A stretch of DNA of 64,000 nt, taken from assembly GCA_947846985.1 (NCBI GenBank), contig CANTUZ010000003.1:55066096-55130095 (forward strand). The letters are read 5' to 3'. The notes under the pieces are model-generated. The model had not been told where the DNA came from, made no database searches, and was given only the letters and a program-made list of their open reading frames with translations. Within the stretch, counting starts at the first letter, position 1; each line of letters begins with the position of its first letter. The DNA is from Fratercula arctica. Its lineage: Eukaryota; Chordata; Aves; Charadriiformes; Alcidae. Below, piece after piece: positions 38,301 through 48,300 of this stretch. The translations under genes and the position numbers were made by a program.

Positions 38301-41300
38301 ACTTCAACTTAAAATCCAAATTATATTCTCACAACACTCATACACCATCAAACAGCAAGGCTTAGAAAGGTGTTCTACTCCTTGGGGGGCTCGTTACCAG
38401 CCACCAAAATCACGGCCACACATTTAAACCTTCTTTTTTGATGTTAAAATTCTGTTATCACTTCCAAAGCGTTGCTTACACATCATCTTAATTCAGTGAT
38501 CACTAACAAAAAGTAAACTTTAAAAGTAATTACAATATTGTATACAATTACAAGCAATTTTGTAGGCGTATCTTCACGACTGTGCTACAAGGCTGAGTTT
38601 AACAGTGGAACAGAATTGTGTTTTCAGTTCCCTTGCTGCAGTACCTTTGAAAAGTTGCATTATCGCAATTTGATCTGTATAAATCCATTCTCAATCTCTA
38701 AACTGCCAATGCAAATTATGTACTTTAGGTTCTTCCAGAAAGCTCTGGTTATTAGAAGTACTCATGCTCTGCCATGAAACTCTTCTGTCAAGAGCTAAGG
38801 GAGCAAACTTATCTTCTAGCTAGTATATAATCTGAAATTCTCTATCTTGCTCTATGCTTCCCATAGTTCATTACGTGTGCCCTTGTTCATTTCAAGGCAG
38901 ATACACTACAGGACAGATTTTCTGTCTTACTGCTGCAATTTTAGTTTCAACATGAAGACTTTAAATTTAGTTAGAACCAGAAGTTTGCTGCTAAGACTAC
39001 ATGCCTGAAACAGCATTTTGAATATGCACTAGTTTGTTTGGTTTTTCACAATGCACCGTTTCGCTTAGACTTCCAGTAAGATTTTGTTTGATGGGGAACA
39101 TGTGGATTGTGTGTAATTTGAGATTAAGACACATAAAATATATGTGTCCACAGGCTCTCTCGGTGTCTAAACTCCCATGATAGCTGGTGAAGATACAGCC
39201 AAAACGTTTGTACTTTAATGAGTCAGCTAATCCTAAAATAGACATGTTAACTGTCCGGTCAAGCTTAATGGCATGCTTTCTGCTATGTCATTTTCACCTG
39301 CAAACTTGAAAATAACAGACAACAAGATCTGTACTGATGCTAGAAAGAAACTCCAGCTACTCAACACCTGGCCGAGGCTTCACTGAGATTCTATTCAGAG
39401 CACCACAACAGCTATCCTTAGAAGCAGCCATCCTAAGTATCTTAACAACTCATTTTCCCTATCATCACACACCCAACAACTGCCCAGGCTCATGGAACCA
39501 CAATTCTGCTTAGCTCATCCCTTCCACTTTAAGCATATAAAATCTTTTAAGAAAGGAAACCTGTGAGATTAACTCAAATCCCCACATCACCACAGGAATC
39601 AGTCTTTACCTTAAGCGTAGTAAATACTACATACATCTTTACTTGATTTTCAAGCTTTTTCTAGACTACGTGGCTAGAAATACTATATAATAAAAATTAG
39701 CTCAGAGGCTTTTCATGCCATCAGACTTCACAAGACCAACTAAACTGAGTAGTGATGTTATTCACTGATGAACTAATTAAAGCAGTTAACTGCTTTCAAG
39801 TAACTCCTCCATCTATCCTGAAAAACTGGTCTTACGACCCTTTTTATCACTGCTGGTGCTCAGCACTCTGCCTGTAAACAACATATGAAGACCAGCACTG
39901 GGGAGGAGTGGGAAGGATCCCATTCACTGACTTTTCTGCAAAGAAAAGTGTGAACTGTCAGGCCGTTCCAGGCAGAAATCACCAGAGATCGGAGGAGCTG
40001 CCCCTAGGTTAACTGCCCTGGCAACAGGGCCTACGTTACTGGAGGGCTCTTCAGCTGCCTCCACACATGCACAGGAAAGCAGCACCAGCTTTTTTGTAAC
40101 ACCAGGATTTACAGAAAACCGACAGCATGCAGAAAAACCTCAAGGATTCATCTTGCAGAAATCAGCCACATCTTTAAGTTATTTCTCTACACCACATATC
40201 TATAAGGAAGTACAGAAATAAGTAAAAAAAAATGCTTATTCCAAAATACTGCCAGCCTGCAGTCGAGGTGACAGCCTGTCCATACCCTTGTAGATGGGGC
40301 TGTGCATCTGACAAAACCACATGGGGTTTATTCCAAAATAGTAAATGTTTTTGTTAGGTCTGAGTTTATGTGACTTCTGGTACAGCATTTTGCCATGCAG
40401 AAGCTTGCTCAGAAAGTATATTATTATTTCAGTATATCAAGCAGTATTTTCTCCATTTCTTCACAACAGAAGAAAGTAAAAATAGCAGTGCATATTACTT
40501 GCATACATATATATGAAAATGTCAAACAAATGAACTATTTGCATTCTATGCTGCTATTTAAAAGCCTCAACAATCCAAAAAAAAAAGTCACTTCAATTCA
40601 CCCAACAACAAAAAGAAGCAACCTCTGAAAGTAATGTCATGGCACGAATAACAAGCTTGAAACATTACGTGGTGTTTCAGGACTAATATTCTTCACTTTG
40701 TTTTTTCAAAGCAACAGGAAAATTCAAGCGGGAACTAAATTGTCTATAATGGAGTCTTTATGTTACATTAAAGCATACTCCTGCCCATCATACAAAATAT
40801 GAAACAAGCTTAAATGACGAGAAGGCAAGCATGTTTCTGTGCTCACATTCAGTAAATCACGTAACAGGCACATTTTGCAATGTGGAAGCTATTTCTGAAA
40901 GCACAATACTTGTTTCAGGCTCATCTAGAGTACTATTTTATTAACAATACCCTGGAACTCAGTTATTGTAGCTTGAGGAGAACAGTAATACTTCTGACAC
41001 CCGGATTTTCCTTTGAGATCTTATATTCTATCTATGAGATCTTATACGCTTAAGATCTACCTTGGCTAGTACAGAGGCTTGCACAGAACTATCTTAAGGA
41101 GAAACAGACACAAGTATGCACTGTTCCACTTAATCATTTCTCATTTTATTCAAAACAGTTTGCTGCTGCAGTTACTCTGTAGACCGAGGAGCCTGGAGAT
41201 CTACACATGGAATAATCTTCCTCAAGTAACACAGGCTACATCTGCACCTCCGTTTCCCATCTGAAACTTAAACTGAATATAATCTTAATACTATTTGCTT

Positions 41301-42230
41301 CCATCTTGATTTCTGTTTGAGTGAAGTCTTGAAACTGGGTAGAACTGGACAAGGAAGGACACCTAGGGAAAATTATTCTGAAATCTAGACTTTGTTTCTC
41401 AATATTAATGTGATTTGAGAGCACTGGTTATTTTTAACAGATTTCATCTTTCCGCTTTAATAACCACTTATCTTCCCTCCACTTTTGTTTCCACATTGCT
41501 AGTAAATTTCCATTTTATCTTCAAAATACCAGACACACTAGTTTCTATCAAGCTTGTTTCTGTTTACAGAGTTCCAACCTCTCTGTGGCCACACTAGGGT
41601 TAATAATGAAATCCTCCTCACCAAATAAACATGTTAATTTCATTAAAATGTTAATCTAAACACAAACGTGAATCTAAATTAAATTGATGAAGTTCCCTTA
41701 ATGTTATGCAGACTGTAAATTTTATACTTTACCTCCATGTCTGACAGTAGTGGCTGGTTAGTTCTGGATGGCTGCTTGGTCCTTGGTGCTTTTGGTGGCC
41801 TCTTAACTGGCTGGTTACTGTGTTTTGGAACAATTTTACCAGCTGATACAACTGAGTAAAATCTTGATGATACGTTCCTAAGCTTTTTAATATGCTCTGT
41901 ATTGAGATTGTAGTTTTCCATCATCGCCACACCAACACGTTTCCAGGGTGGAAAAAAACCCTCCCCACTCTGATAATAAACATTTTTTCCCAAAGCCGAT
42001 ACATTTCCTTGGAACAACTGCCAATTCTTGACTTGCACACATTGACTTGTCAAACAAGGGGAAGCAGTCTTCAGAGCATACAAATTCCAAGACGTTGCTG
42101 TTCGTTGAGCTCTTCTGTCAACTTCATTATCCAGCTTTAATAGCAGACATCCAGTTTTATTAGAGCTTTGGCATATTGTTGTTAAAGCATGGAAAGATCT
42201 AGTCTGAAGGTGCAGAAGTTTCAGTCTCAT
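23239..42230 (-). CDS. RMND1: RMND1, required for meiotic nuclear division 1 homologue (mitochondrial; eleven coding exons)
   Basis: RMND1 is a nuclear-encoded mitochondrial inner-membrane protein of the RMD1/DUF155 family; it supports or anchors mitochondrial translation, and human mutations cause combined respiratory-chain deficiency. I resolved coding segments 41733-42230, 37080-37188, 34089-34164, 33677-33716, 30055-30155, 28698-28804, 26600-26664, 25637-25713, 24401-24521, 23523-23639 and 23239-23271. All have AG/GT borders and compatible phases, giving 447 residues (human 449). Residues 1 to about 165 are poorly conserved and begin with a basic, hydrophobic mitochondrial-type presequence ([13 protein letters not shown]); a basic linker ([16 protein letters not shown]) follows. 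The conserved DUF155 domain runs from about 170 to 410, with blocks [45 protein letters not shown] and TPDFYWDRE. One C-terminal membrane segment ([19 protein letters not shown]) ends the protein. Exon 1 is non-coding and lies in the promoter shared with ARMT1. No lesions were seen. Confidence 0.95.
23523..23639 (-). CDS. RMND1: RMND1 exon 11
   Basis: The exon covers residues 399-437 (39 complete codons), [15 protein letters not shown] to MIVILITIE. The acceptor is CTTGCAG|GTAATG; the donor GAG|GTTGGT is weak. The frame stays open past the donor for 47 more codons, to a stop at 23379-23381. Confidence 0.92.
24401..24521 (-). CDS. RMND1: RMND1 exon 10
   Basis: The exon covers residues 358-398, with the conserved block [20 protein letters not shown]. 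Borders are TTTTTAG|ACAC and AAG|GTAGGC. Confidence 0.93.
25637..25713 (-). CDS. RMND1: RMND1 exon 9
   Basis: The exon covers residues 333-357 plus two bases: [20 protein letters not shown] and ELFAL. Borders are TTTACAG|ATAC and AAG|GTAACT. Confidence 0.92.
26600..26664 (-). CDS. RMND1: RMND1 exon 8
   Basis: The exon covers residues 311-332, [20 protein letters not shown] then PE. Borders are TTGCAG|TAAAG and GAG|GTGAGG. Confidence 0.92.
28698..28804 (-). CDS. RMND1: RMND1 exon 7
   Basis: The exon covers residues 275-310 plus one base, including [16 protein letters not shown] and [10 protein letters not shown]. Borders are TTTACAG|AGGC and CTG|GTAAGT. Confidence 0.92.
30055..30155 (-). CDS. 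RMND1: RMND1 exon 6
   Basis: The exon covers residues 242-274 plus two bases, including [20 protein letters not shown]. Borders are TTCTTAG|ATGAAG and GAGA|GTAAGT. Confidence 0.93.
30156..33676 (-). other. RMND1: RMND1 intron 5
   Basis: This 3.5-kb AT-rich intron has several A and T runs. I see no exon, transposable element or RNA gene. The small open frames in it have no splice support. Confidence 0.85.
33677..33716 (-). CDS. RMND1: RMND1 exon 5 (40 nt)
   Basis: The exon covers residues 228-241, [14 protein letters not shown], corresponding to human REGAAVFWNVKDKT. Borders are TTCACAG|GGAAGG and AAAGT|GTAAGT. The exon is too short for an ORF scan. Confidence 0.92.
34089..34164 (-). CDS. 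RMND1: RMND1 exon 4
   Basis: The exon covers residues 203-227 plus two bases: [20 protein letters not shown] and IFFF. Borders are AACTAG|ATGCTGC and TTCAG|GTAAGC. Confidence 0.92.
34165..37079 (-). other. RMND1: RMND1 intron 3
   Basis: This 2.9-kb GT-AG intron is AT-rich, with A runs near 36239-36253 and 36480-36494. Nothing else is recognised. Confidence 0.85.
37080..37188 (-). CDS. RMND1: RMND1 exon 3
   Basis: The exon covers residues 167-202 plus one base and begins the conserved domain: [19 protein letters not shown] to EITSLPR. Borders are GGCACAG|AATCTG and AGAG|GTAGAT. Confidence 0.93.
37189..41732 (-). other. RMND1: RMND1 intron 2
   Basis: This is the longest clearly bounded intron of the gene (4.5 kb). 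It holds the two-copy 40-bp tandem repeat at 37418-37497. No LINE, SINE or hidden exon is recognised. Confidence 0.85.
37418..37497. repeat. Two-copy 40-bp tandem duplication
   Basis: Two adjacent 40-base units start at 37418 and 37458. Their first 26 bases (TAAGTCACACC, an A run, then CTTTGTGAT) are identical and the last 14 differ at four positions, about 90 percent identity overall. The repeat lies about 230 bases upstream of RMND1 exon 3 in the sense direction. Confidence 0.9.
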
Positions 42231-42250
42231 TGCTTCCCTCAGAACTGTAT
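41733..42250 (-). CDS. RMND1: RMND1 exon 2 (start codon, presequence and variable N-terminal third)
   Basis: The acceptor GTTTTAG at 42251 is followed by 20 bases of 5'UTR and the ATG at 42228-42230. The exon encodes residues 1-166 and ends ATGGAG|GTAAAG. The ATG is chosen because it is the first in frame after the acceptor and opens a mitochondrial-type presequence. Similarity to mammals is low here, except in the basic linker near residues 145-165. Confidence 0.9.
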
Positions 42251-43426
42251 CTAAAACAAACAAACAAATTCATCCATCAATGCTTTGGAAAGAAATAATA
42301 TTATTTTCCCCTTATCTAAAAGGTGACTCATACTCCTTTTGCATGTGTTAGTACTCCTAAGCACATAAACACTGGTGGGAATAAACGGCTTTTTTTTCCA
42401 ACGCTATGGAAATACTCTTAATTAAGATCAAAACACATTATTGAGCTGTGTGCTTGCAACACACGGTGGGAAAGTGAAAATGGTTGCTACGTCAGTATGT
42501 AGGCAGGCATCTTTTCCCTCTGTTGCTCATTCTGTGTAGCAGTCTGCACTCTCAGCAACCCCACTGATGAAATTACTTACGAGCAAGCATGCACCTTAAA
42601 GAAGACATCAGACTCTGAGAATCCTTATTTTATATATAATAAAAACAACAATTAGATTATTACGTGCTTGTATGGGAATGTCACCTACGGAATATACACA
42701 CTGATCAGCACCAGCTCAAACTGCTGTACCACAAACAGCCAAGCATGGATCCAGCTCCGTTCATCTGTCACGAACAGAGTGAGAACCGAGTCAATCAGGT
42801 TACAGTCTTGATCCTGTTAGCACATACTGGTGTGCAACAGGGACCACAAGGCCTGCTTGCAGATCTACCTGTGCCAGTGGAAACATGACACCGTTCTTAT
42901 TCTGTTATTTCAGACTAAGAGCAAGCTTATTATATTTATGCTACATTGTATGAGCTAATCCAATAAACTGCAGAAGTATTCACAGACTGAATACCTCAGT
43001 GGGTGTATTTCACTTTCTGAAAAATCAGGGTCAAGTCCCCGCCCCCATCTGCTTTTATTAATGAAGACCATTTCCCTCATGACACAAAATCCATCTTCAG
43101 CAAATTAACAAATAAAAAAAAAGTAATTCAGTTGTACAGATTGAAAGAACTGCCAATTTCAGAATATTTTTCAAAAACTGTGTAAAGAAGGATCCTCAAT
43201 ACCACCCTATATATTTAACATAACAATTCAAATCAGCATTTTCTTGTGAGAACAAATCATTGTGGAACAACTGGAAAAAGCCTTCCATCCTGACAAGGAT
43301 ACCTAGATGCTAGCACAATACATGCACAACTTGGAAAAAAAAAACCCAAACCAAACCTCACCCAGATATAACTTAATGGAAAAGGGAGTACACTAATTCT
43401 GGTGAAAGAGGCATGCAGCTCCAGGG

Positions 43427-43446
43427 AAAAAAAAAAAAAAAAAAAA
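43427..43446. repeat. Homopolymer A tract
   Basis: A run of 20 A lies in RMND1 intron 1, with no recognised retroposon body. Confidence 0.85.
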
Positions 43447-45041
43447 GACACAAAACACCTTTAGAGTACCACTGAATAAGTAACTGATATTGGGCATAAT
43501 TTTATATGCTCTTCACTTGTAGCTTTTTACCCAATTTGTAAACCTGTTATTTGCATACTTATTAGAATAAATTAATTATTATTTTCATTTTAAACTTGCA
43601 CTGGTTTTAAAAAGCAGCCCAGAAGAGTCTGCCTAGAACAAGGCACATTTGCCTTCTTAAAGGCTTGTCACCTCTGCATAATCAAGAGGGCTGAAAAACT
43701 CAGTAACTGCAACCCAAGGTGGTTGAGAGCCAGGGCAAGGGCAGAAGTCTCTGGTAGCGTGGGCTGACAAGAGGAAGGAGACTCACAAATGCCAGGCAGA
43801 TCCATATTTTCTTAGCCAACAAAAGCTCGTGTCGAATCACAGTGATCCCAGAGGTGATTTTTCAACTGTACAGGCTTATGGCAAGTTACAAGGAAGCAGT
43901 GACCTTATGGACTTCTACCCAGGAGCCTCGACGCCAAATGCGTGGCAGCAGAGGCACCCAGCCGGCGAGGGCGGAATTGAGCAATACACTAAAACGGGAT
44001 AAAGCGCTACCACCACAACAGCAGGCGCCATGTCCGGGCAGCAGGAACACACCCGCCCTTTATTCTCCAGCGCCTCCTTAACACAAGACACACTTTATTC
44101 ACACCCGTTCTTCCAGCTACGGCCAGCCTAAGCTCACGCGGCAGAGCTGGCGAGATGGGCGAATAAGCTGGGCCCACTCCGCCGGCGGCCAGGCCTACCC
44201 GGGCCCTCGGAGGCCTCAGCCTCCACAGGGGGGGAGCGCCTCCTCCGGTATGTGCGGGACAAGTGGTGCAGCCTCGCTCCCATTGGCTGCCTGCCGTGAC
44301 GGGCAGGAAACAGGCCTCCAGGGAGCCAATCGGAAGGCCAGAGAGACCCCGCCGCCGACGGCAGCCTGGGCGCTCGTGCCCCGCCCCGCGGCGGCCGGCA
44401 CACGCCTGACGGGCGCCCCTGGCGGGCGCAGGGAACCACCACCGCCGGGCCCAGCGGCGGTGCGCGGGGGGTGGGGGGTGGTGGCGCGCGACCCCTCCCC
44501 CCGGTTCCGTTACACTGCGCCACGGGCGAGGAGCGCGCGGCCCCCGGGGCCGCGGTACCTGAATACGAGGGGGGACGGGGAGCGGCCCGGCCGCCTTCCG
44601 GCGGCAGCTCCAGCCGGGACAGCCCGGCATGGGGCGGATGGGGGAGGAGGAAGGGACGGGGCAAGAAATCGGCCCCTCCATCCTTCCCGCGGGCCGGGCT
44701 CCTTCTCACCCCCGAAACCGCCTCCCCTCGCCCGGCCTGCGAGGCCTTCCCATCGGCGGCAGGAGCAGAGCCGGCAGGGAGGGCGGACCAGGGCCCACCT
44801 CCTCCCGCGGGCGCTGCGGCAGGGCAGGCCCGGCCCGCGGGCCTCCGTGCCGCCATCCGCCCTCCGCTCCGAGGGGTGCCAGCAAGGACTCCACAGCCCC
44901 CTTCCCCCAGCACAAGCCCCCACGCAGCCCCGAGAGCCGCCAAGGGCCGCCCCGCATCCTCCCCTCCCCGCGGGCCCGCCCGCCGCCGCCGCCGCCGCGG
45001 CGGGAGGGGCGAGGCGGTTGCCGCCGCGCGCCAGCACTGAC

Positions 45042-45190
45042 CTGGGGGAGGGGGGGGGGGGCGCGCCGCTCTCTCCGCCGCGCGAGCCGCGGGCCCCGCC
45101 CACCGCCCGCCGAGCTCCGCCAGGGCACGCGGGCCGCCAGGCCCCGCCCGCCCGCTCGCTCGCGCGGCCGTCGCCGTGCTGCGCGGCGGG
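45042..45190 (-). other. RMND1: Candidate non-coding first exon of RMND1
   Basis: A strong minus-strand donor, CAG|GTCAGT, ends an exon at 45042, with the start placed arbitrarily before the MARE-like element. A second candidate donor, GC|GTGAGC near 44134, would fit transcription driven from the CCAAT boxes at 44.28-44.33 kb. The sequence alone cannot decide between them. Confidence 0.4.
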
Positions 45191-45194
45191 CGCG

Positions 45195-45206
45195 GCTGAG
45201 TCAGCA
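45195..45206. promoter_or_regulatory. MARE / antioxidant-type element
   Basis: GCTGAGTCAGCA matches 12 of the 13 bases of the palindromic Maf recognition element TGCTGASTCAGCA and contains an AP-1 core TGAGTCA. It lies between the two divergent genes, about 70 bases upstream of the ARMT1 start codon. Occupancy by Maf, NRF2 or AP-1 is inferred only. Confidence 0.45.
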
Positions 45207-45268
45207 GTAACGTCCGGCCGCCCGGCCCCGCTTCCGGGGGGCGGCACCGCCGGCTAGCGGGGGCGGAG

Positions 45269-45280
45269 CAAGATGGCGGC
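45269..45280 (+). promoter_or_regulatory. ARMT1: YY1-type motif over the ARMT1 start codon
   Basis: CAAGATGGCGGC matches the long YY1 consensus (AAGATGGCGGC), with the ATG of ARMT1 inside it. In many CpG-island genes such a site lies just downstream of the transcription start; this implies a very short ARMT1 5'UTR. Confidence 0.6.
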
Positions 45281-45313
45281 GGTAGCGGCCCTACCCGTCT
45301 CCCTCTCGGGCAG
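45273..45313 (+). CDS. ARMT1: ARMT1 exon 1 (coding part)
   Basis: The exon encodes MAAVAALPVSLSG plus two bases, similar to human MAVVPASLSG. The donor GGCAG|GTTTAAG is weak but is the only one that gives the phase exon 2 needs. The exon is too short for an ORF scan. Confidence 0.8.
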
Positions 45314-48300
45314 GTTTAAGGGGTCCGTCACGGCCTGTCGCGCTCGTTACCGGCAGCGGGGTTGGGGGCAGGAGGGAGCTGAGGCACTGGCTGGTGACAC
45401 CCCAGCCGGGAGCGGCCGCTTTCGGGCGCCGGGCCCCTCGGTCGGGGTCTCCGGCTTAGTGGTAAGGGCCGGCTCTCGGCCTTCTCGTTGCCGGCGCCGC
45501 GTCGTGGACGAGGCGGTGTCGCCGGGAGGCGGCGCTGTGGGCTCTGAGCTGCCGGCTCCGCGCTGCCGCCGCAGCCGCAGGGGCGGGCGCCTCTCCGGGC
45601 CGGCGTCTGCTCGCTTCGCCCTCGCTTACCCCTGCGGTTGTCCTGGCCCGTTACTGACCGGCACGGGCCGTGGGAGGGTGTAGGCTGTGTGTCTCTACTC
45701 CCCGGGTTTCTTTGGGTTCTCCGTTGGGTTCGGAGTCCCTGAGAATGGGGCTCCGAGTGACGGGATGGAAACCTTCCAATAAAAATCATTCTTCAAGCGC
45801 TCTGTAGGGATGGTCATGTTTTGCTCGCTGGCCTTGTCGTATATAAACAGTGTTCCGGGAAAACGTAAATCAAGTATATAGTGGAGAGCAAGTAGTGTGG
45901 ATTTTGTTGTTGATATAAGACGCACTTAAACTTTAAACAAATCTCTTTAAACAAATTTCCCTGACTTTACATCTGGGTAACAGCAATTGGAGAACACATT
46001 TTAGCCTAGAATTAACTGCAATTTTTGCTCTTTTGGCAGGACCAGTCACTTACGATTTTCTTCCCTGAAAAGACTGATGTTTTATCTTTTTTTTTTCAAA
46101 AGTAGACCTAAGAACCTGGGCAATTTGAGATTTGTTTGGTTTTTGTTGGTGTCCACTGCTTTAAAGGCACATAAACTTACTTTTAAGACCTTGCATTTAT
46201 TTTAAAAAATAGAAGATATTTCGTCATTTCCTCTCAGTAATAAAAATTGGATCCTCTCCTTTTTAGATCCTTTGCATATTTTACAATTAAAGACAGACTG
46301 CCCCAGATCCTCACAAGAGTTATTGATACTCTGCATCGACATAAAAATGAATTTTTCGAAGAACATGGTGAGGTAAGAGTAAGGTCTCTTTTTGCCTGAG
46401 ATTTCTCACCCCACACTTCACTCCCCACCCCTGAGACCCCTTCTCTGCCTTGATTTTACTATTTTCTTACTACAGTCATTACTTGTCTGCCTTAATCTTT
46501 TTGTCTCTTGTTTTTTTTTGTTCTTTATCGTTTCTTTCTTGTAGCTATTCTTCATTAATTTTGCAACTCATCTTTCTTTCTGCTCTTCTTTTGATGTATC
46601 TGTTTGTCCTGCCACTGAACGAACAACACTGTTCTGCAGCTGCTTCACTTTCTCAGGTTTTTGTGTTGATGCAGTGTTTAAGAGACTGTAGCATCTTCTG
46701 AACACGGCAATGTTTCAATTCTTTGTTCCCCTCTAATAAGGAAAAAGGCCGATCTAAAAAGAAGTCCCATGAGCGATTCGTTTTAGGATGTTAGGTGGAA
46801 AGTGAGCTTCATTCACCAAAATGTGTTTGGTTGAATCAAGCTCTGATTTGTTGGGAACTTCTATTTGGCAATTAAAACTTACCATTCATTTCTTTCATGA
46901 AAAATTGATCTGTGCATCTACAGGAGTAAACGTTCAGAACAGGAACTTTTGTTTTCCACTTATTTCAGAAAGGTGTTGAAGCAGAGAAGAGAGCTATATC
47001 TTTTCTCTCCAAACTGCGGAATGAACTGCAAACAGACAAACCAGTGACCCCTTTAGAAGATGAGCTGCCTGATGCTGCGCTGTGGAACCAATACCTAGAC
47101 TACCAACGAAATTTATCAAATGGAAATGGAGAACCAAGTTGGTTTCAGTCCCCTTGGTTATTTGTGGAGTGTTATATGTACCGAAGAATTCATGCAGCAT
47201 TAGCACAGAAGTAAGTATTTAGTAGCTTGGTACATTACTCTGCAAAACATTATTCTTTCCCATTTTTATTTTAGGAGAAAGGAAGAGAGCTGGGGACTAA
47301 GATAAAGGAAAATCTTAAGCATTTTCCATGTTCCTTTTTCCCCTCATCTCACACCTCAGATTAAAATTAATACTTTTTCTATGCAGCAGAATTTGAAGCT
47401 TATTAGGTTGTTTTATTCTTTAGTTTCTGTGACTCGCTCTACACAAAAACTCTTAAGCTTGACCTTCTTGCAGACTAATGTGCATTGAAATATGAAAGTT
47501 ATTTAGCATTTCAAAAAGGTTTGTTAGTCTAGAATTATCTCTTAAGACATGTTGGCCTGAAACACAGAATGTGAGAGCCGCTACTCTGTTGGGCATTCAA
47601 ACTTGTTGTGCTCGAATTTTGAAGTTACCATTTGAGAACTGTTTCTTAGAGCAGTAGACCCAGCGTAAGCAACCCCTGTTGTTCATTCTACACCATCTTC
47701 TTAGTTACAGCAGTGTTTGCAGACCATATGTTGCATCAGACTTTGGGAGCTCATCCTGGTTAAAAATAACTTGACAGGAAAAACTTGTGCTGGTACTATG
47801 GAGAGGTGCCAGTACAATGTAATGGGGTAGGAATGAGCAGTTAAAGTTCGTTCTGCTGCCAAAAAAATTGAAAGCTTCATGTGTACTGGATTTGCCCTTA
47901 GTTTTACAGTGATGCAAACACAGTAATGGGACTCTGCTTCTACTGGTATATTGTGTAATTTGAACTCTTCTAGCAAAAACTTCAAATATGAGATCGTTCG
48001 CACTTAAAAAACTGAGCAGACACGTTTCATTAGTAAGCTTTAAGCTGCTCTTTTAGCTGCTTTTAAGCATATGCTTGGATGGAAGTTCAGTCATTTGTCA
48101 AAAAGTGTACATGTCGGTATGTCTCATAAGTTGAGTCTACATTTCTTATGTTTTACAAGAGCTGAGTTTTCTGTCATCTTTGTCATGTTAATTTTCTAAA
48201 GTCCTAGTAAAAAAACTTTCATAGGAATAACTTCATTTCACTGTAAGAGACTTTGGTATGGGAAGTACACTTCAGCACACACAAACATGCTTAAAATGGG

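Larger units (their letters stand above)
44150..45660. promoter_or_regulatory. CpG island, shared RMND1/ARMT1 bidirectional promoter
   Basis: About 1.5 kb of GC- and CpG-dense sequence lies between the divergent genes RMND1 (minus) and ARMT1 (plus). Motifs seen are CCAAT boxes in both orientations (ATTGG near 44282 and CCAAT near 44325), an ETS-type CTTCCGG at 45231-45237, a MARE-like GCTGAGTCAGCA at 45195-45206, and a YY1-type motif over the ARMT1 start codon. The head-to-head arrangement is conserved in human. The long open frames on both strands here are composition artefacts. Confidence 0.88.

Noticed and set aside
41892..42140. An 82-codon plus-strand frame.
   Set aside because: It is an antisense shadow of RMND1 exon 2.
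44007..45257. Long overlapping frames (up to 335 codons) on both strands around the RMND1/ARMT1 promoter.
   Set aside because: Same composition artefact; no recognisable protein, and they cover promoter and UTR sequence.
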